Source of the DNA: Chrysomallon squamiferum
Lineage: Eukaryota > Mollusca > Gastropoda > Neomphalida > Peltospiridae
Length of the DNA: 64,000 nt
Direction: 5' to 3'
Assembly: GCA_012295275.1 (NCBI GenBank)
Contig: CM022679.1
Coordinates: forward strand, 18,848,842-18,912,841
The position numbers were made by a program, and so were the translations under genes. The notes beneath the pieces are model-generated. The model saw only the letters and a program-made list of their open reading frames with translations, did not search any database and was not told the origin of the DNA. This document shows positions 10,416-22,300 of this stretch, in pieces. Position 1 is the stretch's first letter; every line of letters begins with the position of its first letter.

Positions 10416-13400
10416 TTATTCAATCTCCAAATCTGTGATGTAATCAGTATAGATGATTGTGTGAATCCACTCTACATAATTGGCCACTTTGGTATACACA
10501 CCTGGTCTCATAGGCTTTGCACAACCATTATGCCCAGCATCACCCCAAGAAGTAATTCCTTCAAAAAACAACAAAACATGCAAAATAAAATTGGAATTTT
10601 TAGAGATGAAAATTGGCTGGCATAAGTTAATTCTTAAAATCATGAATCATTATAGCTAAGCACTCTAATAATGTCTAAGCAATGTTTAAATTCCTGTCAG
10701 TAAGTAGCAGCTGTATGTGCTGCTTTGTAAAAAAAAAAAAAAAACCCAAACAACATAAGTGATTAAAAAAAATGAATAAATAATGTCACTAATAATAATA
10801 CAAAATTATTGAAATAAATTAAATGTTGCTTACCTGTTACATACCATCTTCCTCCATATCTGCACTGAAGAGGTCCACCGCTATCAGCCTGAAAACACAA
10901 TTCTCTGTTTTGAGTGTATAGGAAGGCAAATGTTTTAAATAATTGAACAATAACTCAATGTTTTCTCACTGGTTTTTATCATTAATATTATGATGAAATG
11001 TGAATATATCCATTATTTATAAAGAGATAGTGTTGTTAATGCTAAAATACAGATTAGGTGTTTTTTAGAGGGGTTCAGTATCACCATTTTGAGTGATTAC
11101 ATACAAGACTATGATAAGTTGTTATGCAGCCTTTTGTTTTGTCTATTATAATTGTTTTACACAAATGTGTCCTGGTGGAACACGGTTTAAGGTAAAAATC
11201 TACCAAAAGCTACATTTTTGAAATGTCAGTGACTACCTGAATATTACAATTATGTTCTGCTTGCCTAGATGATACCAGCTTGAAGTATAATTTTAAATGG
11301 AAACAATAAAATTAATAATCTTGAAAAATATAATTTTAATTTTATTGTTTAGTTTTCATGCTTTATAAACAGCAACTGATCAGAAAATTAGTTCAGTTTT
11401 CCAAACAGAGAATTATGGTTTATATAGGATAATTTTAGTGACAAAATGTGGGAAATTGGTTCAGTTTATAAAGAAGTCTTGTGTTTGCTGTAATTATAAT
11501 GAACTGACACCTTTAAAAAATTAATTTAATATACAGTGGTACCTCAAGTTTTTAGTGCTTCAAGTTTTTTGAGTTACAACCAGTTGCCCACTGTATACTG
11601 TTTTACAAACCATTTTCTAAAACTCATAAAGTTAAGACTTTTCAGTACAACAGTACCTGATGGTAATTTTTAATTATTATGAAAAAAAATCATGATTTTA
11701 AAATAATTATTTCTTTATATAGGTGATTCTGCTTGAAAATACAGATTCTGTACTTACAGCACAGGCATCTACCTTGCCCACTTTGTAGCCAGCACATACC
11801 ATGTTGCTAGTTATCAGTGACTGGTATCCAGGAAAGGTGCTGCATGTGATGTTATTGTACACAGGAACAACTGCCTGCTGCAGAAGGTCTGGAAAGCTCA
11901 GGCTGTGGCCTACAACTGAACAAGATTGTATTTATAATGGTCCAGTTCAAAAAATAACATTTTGAAACAGTACTTCCTTTTCTGTACTAACCACTGACTA
12001 AAGGATACAGAATAGTGACAACTTTTATTTATGTGTATGTCTTTGACAAATTTAATTCAATATATTCTGGAGAATATGACACCACCTTTCATTGCAGAAT
12101 CATTTACTGACTGCAACAAGGATTATTGGATAGTTTATTTAATTTCAAATATGTATTTGTAAAAACAAAAAAAAATAAAACTAATTAGTACCTTGCTTCC
12201 TAATTTTAGTGTTTTTGTGTCCAATAAATTTTGAAATGGTTTATATTAATGGCTTTGAAATAATTTTTTCCACAAGTAATAACTCACTGGCTGTTGCTCC
12301 CCAGCCTGAAATGATACACCGTTCCCTGGTTGTTGCTTCCATGTTCTTGTTTGGTAAACATATTGGTGTCACCCATTTGTTAAATTGCACAGGTCTATCT
12401 AATTTGATCAAAGCCAGGTCATTATCTGAAGGAACTTGGTGTGATGATGCAGATAAAATCTGAAATAGTTGTTAAAAACATTGTCAGTCAAAGTGAAAAG
12501 AGGCAGATAACTTGACATAATCATTAAACATTTTATTGAATATATTTATAAGGAAAAGCAGATCAACGGTGTCTATGCCTGTGCATTCTAGCATGTTAAT
12601 TTTTTCTTTTGCTGGGGTTAAATCACATTAAATCTTTATTTTTCAAATTGCAAGATTATTGTACTGTTTTATTAGCATGATTGGCCCTGAAGTATAGACA
12701 ATGTAATGAAGTAATTATTTCATTGTTCTGTAAAGTAAGTGAAAGATAACTACTTTTATAATATTTGCTAATGATTCATTCTTGCTTAGACATTTCTTAA
12801 CCATCATTATTTTATATTACATACTTACCTGTTGGACTGGAAATTTTGAATGCACAAACAAACTCTGTATACTAAATACTTGTTCAGTTACTTCAACTGG
12901 AGCTGAAATGTTGTACCGGCCTAACTCCACTGACCAACTACCTGCAATATCTTGTTTAGCAAATGGAACACTGAAAGTAAATATTTGACATTTTGTTGGA
13001 TTATAGGATATTATGAAATCTTATGAAATAATGCATTATTTTCAGTTTGAAAGCAATACATGTATGTGGCCACACCCAACAGCAGATTATTTTTATTCAT
13101 TTCACTATGTGTCACGCCAGACTTTAATAATCATGACACACCAGATATGTGAAAATGCAGCCAAACTGGAATAGAAACTGATTGTACTATAATGCTGCAT
13201 TTCGAACTTCTCTGAATCTTTTCAAACTACAGCTAAATGTAGTTCCATTGCATAGCTTATTTATAAGTGTTACATAGCAGTTAGGAGACAAACCATTTAA
13301 TGCAAGACACATTGTCACAAAGCAGGTCACTAAATGGCTTTCAGTCTTTGCCAAACCTCAGAAAAGAGGAGTGCCACATGATTACATCCTGTTGAGTGCA

Positions 13401-16400
13401 TATATAAGTATATATTTGTTTTTTATCAGCAAAGTCAAAAATGATCAATCTAAAGAAGAGTATCAATAAATTTTAAATTTCAAAATGTTCTTAAATGTTA
13501 TGCTATTTTTATTTAAGTAGTTTATCATGTTATTTCTTGTTTTCGATAGTTTTCAATATAGATTTTCACACTACGCATAACATAGTGTTAAACAATGCAG
13601 GCTGCATTACAAATATATGCATGTTTTTTATTTATTTTCAAGAAGAATATTTTGTTTGATGACACCATTAGAATACAGTAATTAGATTTCTACTGTTGCT
13701 ATTGGTTGTTAAATGCAGATATGCAACCTATTTTAAGTTATTTTCTTTATATGAACTCGGTGGAAATAACCCACTTTTTCTACTGAAAAGGTTGATAATT
13801 CCATTAATCAGGATTATTAAGAGTTGACCCAGCACAGTAATTATGAAACAGCAGCCCTCTGCTAAAGAGAAGAGATATATATATACTCACGCGTACAGAC
13901 AGTGAGCTGCAGTGAGCACCCACTGGTCAGAAATCAGCTCACCACCACACCAATGTTGTTTGAAAGGTATGTACTTGAGTGAAACCTAGAACAAATTCAA
14001 CAGAAATATGTTGCTTTCTTTCGCTTGTCAGATTTGTCAAATAAAACATTTTTCCTTATAATCAAGTAAAAATAAATAAATAAAAATGTTGAAAAAACAC
14101 AATGTTTGATTTACAATTTTATATCTTCACTGATAGTAACAAAAACAGAATAACATTGAGTAAAAGTTCTTCAAACAAGGATAGGCCTGAACTACATTGA
14201 CTTATGAGTTTTCTGAGTTATGAACCATCACCCGGTTTGAATTGCGAGCCAAAATCTGAGTTACAAGCGAGTTTCAGATATGTTGCCACTAGTTGGTGCA
14301 ACAAACAACACTACATCCAGCCAGCATCCCATGTCTCACTTGTTTATTTCACGTGGTTACATCGCTGCAGAAGCATGTCTGTTAGATTGTGCTCGCCAAA
14401 TTTATTTTTTATGACCTCAATGCCTAAGAAAGTGAGTGCAAAGGACAGTGCTGAGAACAAGAAGCTGATGATGTCCATTGAATTAAAGCATGAAATCATA
14501 GAAAAACATGAACAAATTAGTTGACTTGGCTAGCCAGTATGAACATAGTACTTCTATGATATGTACCATACTGAACAGGAAAGGAGTTGATAAAGCCTGT
14601 AACTCCAGCCAAAGGCATTAAAATAATTTGTCTGATCTCCAAGATAAATACACTTTACAAAACCAATTTATTTCTTTACATTTTCTTTTATTTTGTTTTG
14701 TTACAATATTTCTCATTTATAAATACATTTTTCTTATTTAAAAACACACTACAAAAAACTGGGGGGGCTGGAATGGATTAATTGTATTTCAATTAATTTC
14801 CAGTTGGGAAAATTGATCTGATATACAAGCAAATTGAGTTACGAGCTGGGTCACGGAACAAATTAATTCGTAAGTCAAGGTAACTATCACTATATATATC
14901 TTTGAACTATCCTTAAGCTGAAAAGAAATGTTTTTCTTTATAAAGAACATTCGAAAAAGAGGTACTCAAAAGTGATTTTTTGTTTTTGAAATATAAGGTT
15001 GAAATATTTTAATTATAGATCTCTTTATCCTGATTTCAGTGATAAAAAATTTAAAGTTGTCAGTCAATAATTAAAAGGTTATGAATTTTTTAATATTTAA
15101 ATTGTTTTCAGCTAATAAAATACATTTATGAATTAAATATTCTGAAATATTTATTTTTAGAAGTTTTATCTTTTTATGTGATAGCAGGGTTCAAAGCACT
15201 TTTCTGTGAGAGAATGTTAATGCTAACACAAAAACTGGATGGATACTACTTACAAAGGTTACAACTTTGGTGATGTGAATGCAAATGTAGCAGATACAGA
15301 ATTTCACTTGGATAAGATTTTAGAAGTGACTTTTGAATACATGTTTCTCAGAAACTGTTTGAATGTGAATATGGATATCATGAAGCAAATGTAAAACCAA
15401 AGTGGAGACTCAATAAGGAAATCTGAACTGATTATGTATGTAGTATGGTCTGATCCAAGTTTCAGACATAACAAAATTAATTTTACCCACTAACACTATC
15501 TAAACACATTTATTCCATCATATTTCCAATACTGTTTCAAATGCATTACCACAACGAAAGAAAAATTAAATAAAATGGTAAATACTCCAGAATAAAGCAC
15601 ATTGAGGCTATTTTATTGTCACAACAGTTGAGAAACTTAAGTCACATGAAACTGACTTTTATTTATTTTTTATTTTTTATTTTTCTGGCAACAGAAATAA
15701 ATAAATCTTCACAGATTTTGTGCTGAAGGCCTTTAACACACAGTCTGTAACTAACTTGCTGAAAAGTGATGTGCCTTTATAACTTTGATGAGGTGGAGGC
15801 AGAGTGAAACTATGTATATCATATAACTGATTTCACTATCATTTCAACCCTGATTTAATCACTTAAAAATGGTTCAGTTGACATCTTAAGAAAAGAATTA
15901 TCATTTTGCTCCCAACAATAATCTTTAAACAAAATTCAAGAGGTTCTGGTTGTGGAGAATCAGTTTCATCAGTTGCTTGCTGCTTTGGGATTGAACTGGC
16001 TTCAAGGGCCATAACATTATGCGTGGTTGAATTATTAAAATTACTTATTGCCTTTATATTTGTTAGTCATTCTGTTACATTATTCTGTAAATAAGAAGCA
16101 GGCTGTATAAACCAGGCATGTCAAACATGTGGCCCACAGACTGTAAAAACATTTCTACAGAATGAGCTTGTTTTATCTTTGTAAAATATTTTTTTTTCTT
16201 TGTGTCCATGAATGTTGCAAAATTGCTAAAACACTTGTATGCACATCTGTATTATAGATTAAACAAAGTGCAGATGCAACAAATATAAGTTGATTATGAT
16301 GCATACTCAAATTTTCTTATGTTGCCCTAGGTAAGACTTGAGTTTGACACCCCTGATTTAAACAATGTGTTCTAACATTGACTGTTTTTGACATCGTAAT

Positions 16401-17941
16401 TAAACAAATAAACATGTTAAATTGTTGTTTATATTTATTACTTATCTGTAACTTATAGGTAAATATGGGGTAATAATCTCCACTCTACTCATTATGGCAA
16501 GAATGGTCTTTATTTGAAATTTACTTACAGTGAAACATTGTGCAAAACACATTAGTAAACTCATATTCATAAATAAGTAACTGAAGTAAATAAAATAGTT
16601 TTATTTAATTGTAAATTTAGAGAGAAACTTTGTAAGTTCAGTTCATTTACCATTTATAATTTTTTTGTTTTGATTTCTTTAAAAATATTGTTAAAAAAAT
16701 AAAAGAAATTTAATAATAAAAATAAAATAATAATAAAGTAGCAAGACAACATTCCTTATTTTTCCCCATTCAGCATTCAATACTGACCATCCATGGCCAA
16801 CTGCCACGTGTTGCTGTAGATCCTCCAACAATTCTTGGCCCTATCAGACGTGGTTGTACTTCTTGTTGTCCACAGTTTACAACATCACTTTCCCATTTTG
16901 TGATGAAGTCTTCAAATGTTACAATATTTGTGCTACTCGTTGGTACTGGCCTATAAAGTGGCCACATTGGATGAGGCCGCCACGGAGGAAAAGGCAGGAC
17001 TGGATGCAGTGGATGAAACTGTGGTTTATCAAGATTCTTTTCTATCAAGTTTAGCATCCACTGTTGTATTTTCTGATGACTATCAAATCTGTGTGTGTTG
17101 TAAAATTGATGAAGATTCCAATTCCTAGCATCATTAATTGCTTTCAAATTGTTGTGTTCTAAATCTGAAAGATTTATTTAACAATTTTTGTATAATCCAT
17201 TCTCAGGAATTATAACTCTGAATTATATATATTGTATCTGTGCAAACTGTTAAGAGCAATGGATCTTCAAATATACATTCTCATAAACTGTGCACAGAGT
17301 TCTATCTGCTGCTGCAATGTTATCTACAGCAAAGCTTTACACACAAACTCATGTAATTGTCTCATTCTGTTATACAATGCTTTTGAAATATATATATATA
17401 TATATATTTATAAAATGTGTGGAATAAAACAAACTGTTATGCTTAATGAATTAAAGTTTTGCTATAGATAACATTGCAGGAGCAGATAGAACTTACTGAA
17501 TAGAACAGTGTAAAATGTGAAGAGTTTTTCTGTGCACAGTTTATGAGAATGTATATTTGAAGATCCATTGCTCTTACCATTTTGCATTAAATTCTCAGGA
17601 GAATTGGTTATGTTATATCAGTTGTTAATAATAAAAATAATAATCCCAGATAAAACAATAATAATCAGAAAAAGAATATGTTTCAGACCAAAGAACAATA
17701 TTGTACTCCTATTCAAAAAGTGGAATGGAGATGCTTCCACATTCCTGCTCCAGTGAAATAGTGACCATGTTGATAATTCATTATTCAAACTAACAAAAAC
17801 GTAATATCATTATTAAATATTAACACAGTTCTACAAATAAATAAATAAATAAATGCAATTTTTGTTACAAAACATCTTACCTTTGCTGTAACTGTTTGAT
17901 GTTAACAGAAATATCAAACTATAAACACATACAGATTTCAT
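10416..17941 (-). CDS. Secreted trypsin-like serine protease (S1 family)
   Basis: Eight exons: 17941-17881, 17164-16788, 13985-13891, 12970-12829, 12459-12288, 11915-11758, 10888-10834, 10558-10416; phases agree and give 400 aa. Residues 1-19 form a signal peptide. A ~105-residue propeptide with a Pro/His/Trp-rich stretch leads to the activation site 'GPR/IVGG'; its Cys (in 'VVNCGQQ') could tether the propeptide to the protease domain. The catalytic domain has His57 in 'LTAAHC', Asp102 in 'NDLALIKL' and Ser195 in 'DSGGP'. Asp189 in 'VDAC' plus glycines in 'SWG' and 'RPGVY' predict cleavage after Lys/Arg. Oddity: the residues before 'DSGGP' are Ala-Ala where Gln-Gly is usual, so Gly193 of the oxyanion hole is replaced by Ala exactly across an exon junction. 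Orthology (digestive, clotting or immune) cannot be assigned. Several introns carry transposon remnants. Confidence 0.92.
11534..11660. mobile_element. Tigger/mariner-like terminal fragment
   Basis: The sequence starts 'CAGTGGTACCTC' immediately after a TA dinucleotide and continues with 'gagttacaacca', the pattern of Tc1/mariner-pogo (Tigger) terminal inverted repeats. I could not find the opposite end, so it is a degraded or truncated copy and the right boundary is approximate. It lies in the protease intron between the 11915-11758 and 10888-10834 exons. Confidence 0.55.
14186..14891 (+). mobile_element. Degenerate Tigger/pogo DNA transposon remnant
   Basis: The right end, read on the minus strand, gives 'ttgacttacgaat' then 'ttccgtgac' and 'gctcgtaactcaatttgc', a typical Tigger-type terminal repeat; the left end has a diverged counterpart ('ttgacttatgag', 'tgagttatgaac'). 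Between them, from about 14416, the plus strand encodes the N-terminal CENP-B/Tigger helix-turn-helix of a transposase: '[14 protein letters not shown]', then after a frameshift '[20 protein letters not shown]'. The rest of the transposase and its catalytic domain are missing, so the element is an inactive internal-deletion relic. It sits in the largest intron (13986-16787) of the protease gene. Confidence 0.85.
16113..16355. mobile_element. hAT-like non-autonomous element (MITE)
   Basis: A 243-bp element bounded by imperfect inverted termini: left 'caggcatgtcaaacatgt', and right (minus strand) 'caggggtgtcaaactcaag'. Flanking octamers 'gtataaac' and 'atttaaac' match at 6 of 8 positions, consistent with an old 8-bp hAT target-site duplication. 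There is no coding capacity. It lies in the same protease intron as the Tigger relic. Confidence 0.75.
17251..17576. mobile_element. Palindromic MITE with perfect 47-bp terminal inverted repeats
   Basis: Positions 17251-17297 and 17530-17576 are exact reverse complements over 47 bp. Further inside, arms such as 17298-17340 and its counterpart near 17455-17510 still pair with roughly 90% identity, so the whole unit can fold back on itself around a central (TA)n tract (17390-17408). The ends read TA-AGAGCAATGG, compatible with a TA target-site duplication. It has no transposase. Position: intron 1 of the protease gene. The perfect arms suggest recent insertion or gene conversion. Confidence 0.88.
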
Positions 17942-19349
17942 CTTGAAAATAGTTTAAATCATAAACATTGATAAAATGTTTATTCTTAAACTCAGTGATT
18001 TTGATAAGAGCTACTAGCAATGCAGTTGTTTAGAATTTTCTATAAAAGACCTCAAAGTGCATGTTTATATATATATATATATATATAAATTTGAAAAAAT
18101 AAAAAAAATAAAAAAAATAATGAACTTTGAATGGGCGATTATTTTTATTGGTTGGGGAATGAATTGTGAAGAATGTCAGTTATGTGTCACTTGTGTTTGC
18201 ATTGCCAGGGTGGCTCATTATGAAATGTTAAACTGATCCCCATAATCAGAAGGCAGTGGTAGAGATTACCCAAGCTCCAAGGGCAAGTAATGCTAGACAG
18301 GTTTGGCTTGGATTAACTACAAGTAAATGTACAAAGATTGTTTCTAAAAATAGATCAAACACTATATTTCAAATTGTAAAAAATGATTTAGGACTTTTTG
18401 TTTTTGTCTTACGTCACTGTGAATGAAGTCTAAACGTGAATTATCTTCTGTTTTCAGTGAATAATAATAACAAACTATATGGTAGCACAGATGTATGGAA
18501 TGCATTTCAGCAGATAACCAAAATTTAACTGCACGGACAAATGTTTGTTTTAAAAAATAATGAATTAAATATATTTTACATTTTTGTTTGTTTGACAGAA
18601 AAGCATTTACCTAAAACTTGTATTCTTATTATTCTCAGTGAGAATAAAGAATATGCATTCAAACATTTACATTTAAATTAAATCTTTTACCACCCAGTGA
18701 TAGCTAAAATACAGATTATCAAGTAATTGATGGACTAGTTGAGCTATTTTCAATTCCAGCCTGTAACAAAGGCCACTTTTATGTACTATCAGTGTGTACC
18801 ATTATGCATACAAAAAATGATTAAAAGTGAAAAAAAATTGTCATTACAATTCAACCACTTTATTACAAAATGACAATTCTGCCTTTGTTTTCTTCTTTTT
18901 AAGTCAGAAAAAGGATCAAAAATATTTTTCATATATAATTAAAGCATAATATAATGCACTGTGTGGAAAACATTAACTTCTTTGAACTTAATCATTATCT
19001 ATAACACTGATACATTTTGCTTCTGAAAATTCAGAGGTTCAAGAAAGTATGTGTATAAGCTTGAATGAAACCACATTAACACACACTATTAAACTTATGA
19101 ACTTTATGAATGTACTCATTTTATTGCTTATTTAAAAATTAAGATATATGTGTAGATATATTTTCAGTTAAGAAAAAAATAACAAAAGAAAAGATCATCA
19201 TTTCTCATATACTTTATTAAATTATTGTAAAGTTTAGAGTAATGAAATAAGAACCAGATGTTATCGCTCTCTTTTTAAAATATTTCATAATACATTCTAA
19301 GGCATATTACAAAAACAAAAACATTTTTTTAATAATCATTAAATAAATA
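17942..19349. other. Intergenic region between protease and DPH7
   Basis: This stretch should contain the promoter of the protease gene (immediately right of 17941) and the 3' flank of DPH7. It is AT-rich with a (TA)n tract at about 18067-18087. A slightly more GC-rich patch near 18195-18320 is not recognised. No coding sequence is supported. Confidence 0.55.
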
Positions 19350-22300
19350 TCATGCTTTCCAAAGCTGTAATGAATGATCATAGAAAGAACATGTTGCAAT
19401 AATGAAAGGTGACTGTCTGATTTTGCTATCAGTTATTGTAGGAATGTCTGCCTTCTCAACATCATTTCCTGATTTCTTGTCATCACATTTTATGTTATGG
19501 TTGGGATTTTTAAAATCCTTTAAAACTTCAGCATTTGTTGTCAGACCATGATGTTTAACATTCTCAGAGTTTAGCGAACACCAGTCAGCACCATATCCCA
19601 GTTTGACATCACTGGAATAATGTGTGTAAATTAGAAGAGGATCTTTGCCTGAAAATTGAAAGGAAAATAATGTTATTTTAAAATATAAACAGAACATTAA
19701 AATATTATTGTGTTTGAAAAATTGAAATCTCTTTGAGTGTGGTTGTATGTCTGTAATTCATTTGAAATCAGCACTATATATATATATATATATAGTGTTG
19801 ATTTCAAATGAATTACAAAATTTTCATACGGTGTTGACATTTTCAAGGGTAGATAACATAAAATTATTAACGAGTAATAAAAATGACACTGATGAAGTAA
19901 AACCAAAGAAAGCAAACATCCATCTGCAATTTCACAAAATTAAATGTTGATATTATCAAGATTAATATAAATGTAATAATGATGACAATGATGATGATTA
20001 TACCAGGTTTTGAACAGTCAACAATGTGAAATCCATTGTACATTGTGGCAGTGAGCACCTTCTCCCCATTAAATGGATCCCATTTGACTCGCCAAATACC
20101 TCCTCCAAGAATCAGTGTTGAAATGGGTGCATGCATGGTTCTTGTATCATATATGTATAAATTTTCATCATAACTATAAATAATAATAGAAAGAATTAAT
20201 AATGGATTGGACATAATAAAGGATTAATGAACAGAATCTCACTTCATAAAACATATCTCATTACAATCAGATATTGATATTGATTACTTTTCTTTAATGA
20301 AAAGAATATCTTATTACCTTCCAACAGCAAGGAGATGTTCTTTACATGGATTGCTTTGAATGCTGCAAACTCCCATCTTAGCCCTAAAGTAACATTAAAG
20401 ATACATATTGGTATATATACATTAAACAGATTAATATTAGACACTTCATGAATGCTTAAAACATCAATTCCCGTTGAACACTTAGAATTTATATATGAGT
20501 AATATAGATAGTACAGGAAAAACATATGAGGTATCTGTTAAAGAAAATGAGGTATATAAGATCCACATTTGTTTTGTATTTCCTGTAACCTGTTGCTGTG
20601 CATCATCACTATGACAGAAACAACAACTTGATTGCTGTTTGTTTTATATGCACTCTAGTATTGTTAACTGGGCTGAATTTCTGAAATAGACATTTCAAGA
20701 ACAATGAAATATGATTTTCAGGAATAGGCTGCATACCACGCATGCATTACAATGCTATTATATCAAAACAAACCAGTTTGAAAATTTTAAATAAATACAT
20801 AATGTATAGTTTCCTCTCAAAGCTGCATTTATCAGTGACTGATATTAATCCTCTGCCTATCAATGGATTAAACCAATAGTTTAAAAATATTTTCTTTCAT
20901 CTTTCTTGTCATTTGTTTTTGGTTTATTTAATTTTTTTTCTTTCTAGTATTTTATTTTTACACCCATTATATTTCTGCTTAAATTAAAAGAAAGAATAAT
21001 ATAATTATTTGAATCAAATTAGTGCTTCATTAATGACTAAAATGGGTTGAATGAGGTAAATGAACTACACTGTATTATCAGAAAATGACTTTTAAAATTG
21101 TATCAATTTATAAAATGTAATTTGATCTAGCACATTTACAGATAATCAAGTTATTAAGTGAGAGAAAATTATGTTTTTACTTTGTTTAGTGAAATAGATA
21201 ATAAATCTGCATTTTTACAAACATATTTAAAGAAATTAATGCTTACAGGAAGAAAATAAACAACTACTGTATTAAAATATAGTTTTATATAAATTATATT
21301 GGATGGCACATAAACAGTGTTTTGGGGGATGTTACTTTTGTTGTGTAAGATTTCTTCTTATTTTTATCACTTTTCAAAAATATATCCTAGATAAATATTC
21401 ATTCATCACTTTTGAAAGTTATTTAAAAGATATTCTATTGTACCTTAAAAATTATTTAGCCTGCCTTCTGTATAAATAATGGGCTTGACTAAATTTGTAA
21501 GCAAATGATTGTTGCTACAAATAATTTCACTTTATGAGGACAAATAAGACAATAACTTGGAATATGCAGAAAATGTGTTTACTTGTTCACTTTTTTAAGC
21601 AAAGAAACACTGGTGTGAGTGCAGTTTAATCATGTTTCTTTTATTTCTGTTGGTTTTTTTTTTAATCTCACATAAGTCACTATGATAAGAAAGTAAAGGT
21701 GTGGCTGATAAATCTAAATACACAAACACATGATGTGTATAAAAGATTCCATGTACACCTATGATTAAGTTATTTGCCAAGAACAACATTAGTCAAGCTT
21801 AAAGGATTAAAATCTAAAACTAGTATCAGATAAAACAAACACAGGGTTAGATTTTACAGGGAAGTACTAAAAATGTCTATAGATATACTGTTAACGTTAT
21901 TTTGTCCTGTTTTTAGATTATTTTAATCCTTTTAAGCATTATATTTTCAAAAATCTCATAAACACACATACAAAAGCTCTGCTTATTACAGTTTCAAAGA
22001 ATAATAAATCAAAGCATTTTTTTCAGTAAAAAAATAATAAACTGCCAAGATAGTACATTACATTTTATTATCTACAAAGATACATAAAAATACTTGTGTA
22101 CATGTTAAATTGAGCTAGTTATCTCAAAGTGTTAACATTTTTGGAGTATTTAAATTTTGACTTTTTACTTATTATTTTACTTAAAGAGGTATTTCTGGAA
22201 TGGCACTAAAATCATTACATTTACAAAAATGAACAAGTTTGCTAGTAATTTCCAGATAGATATGTTACTAATGTAGACAGTCTAATGAATGTGGGTGGTT

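Noticed and set aside
15188-15440. Mildly less AT-rich patch in the protease intron, considered as an exon
   Set aside because: All frames contain stops, and no splice-compatible segment fits the protease phases.
18195-18320. Possible tRNA-derived SINE near the protease promoter
   Set aside because: No convincing A and B boxes, no tRNA fold and no poly-A or repeat tail.
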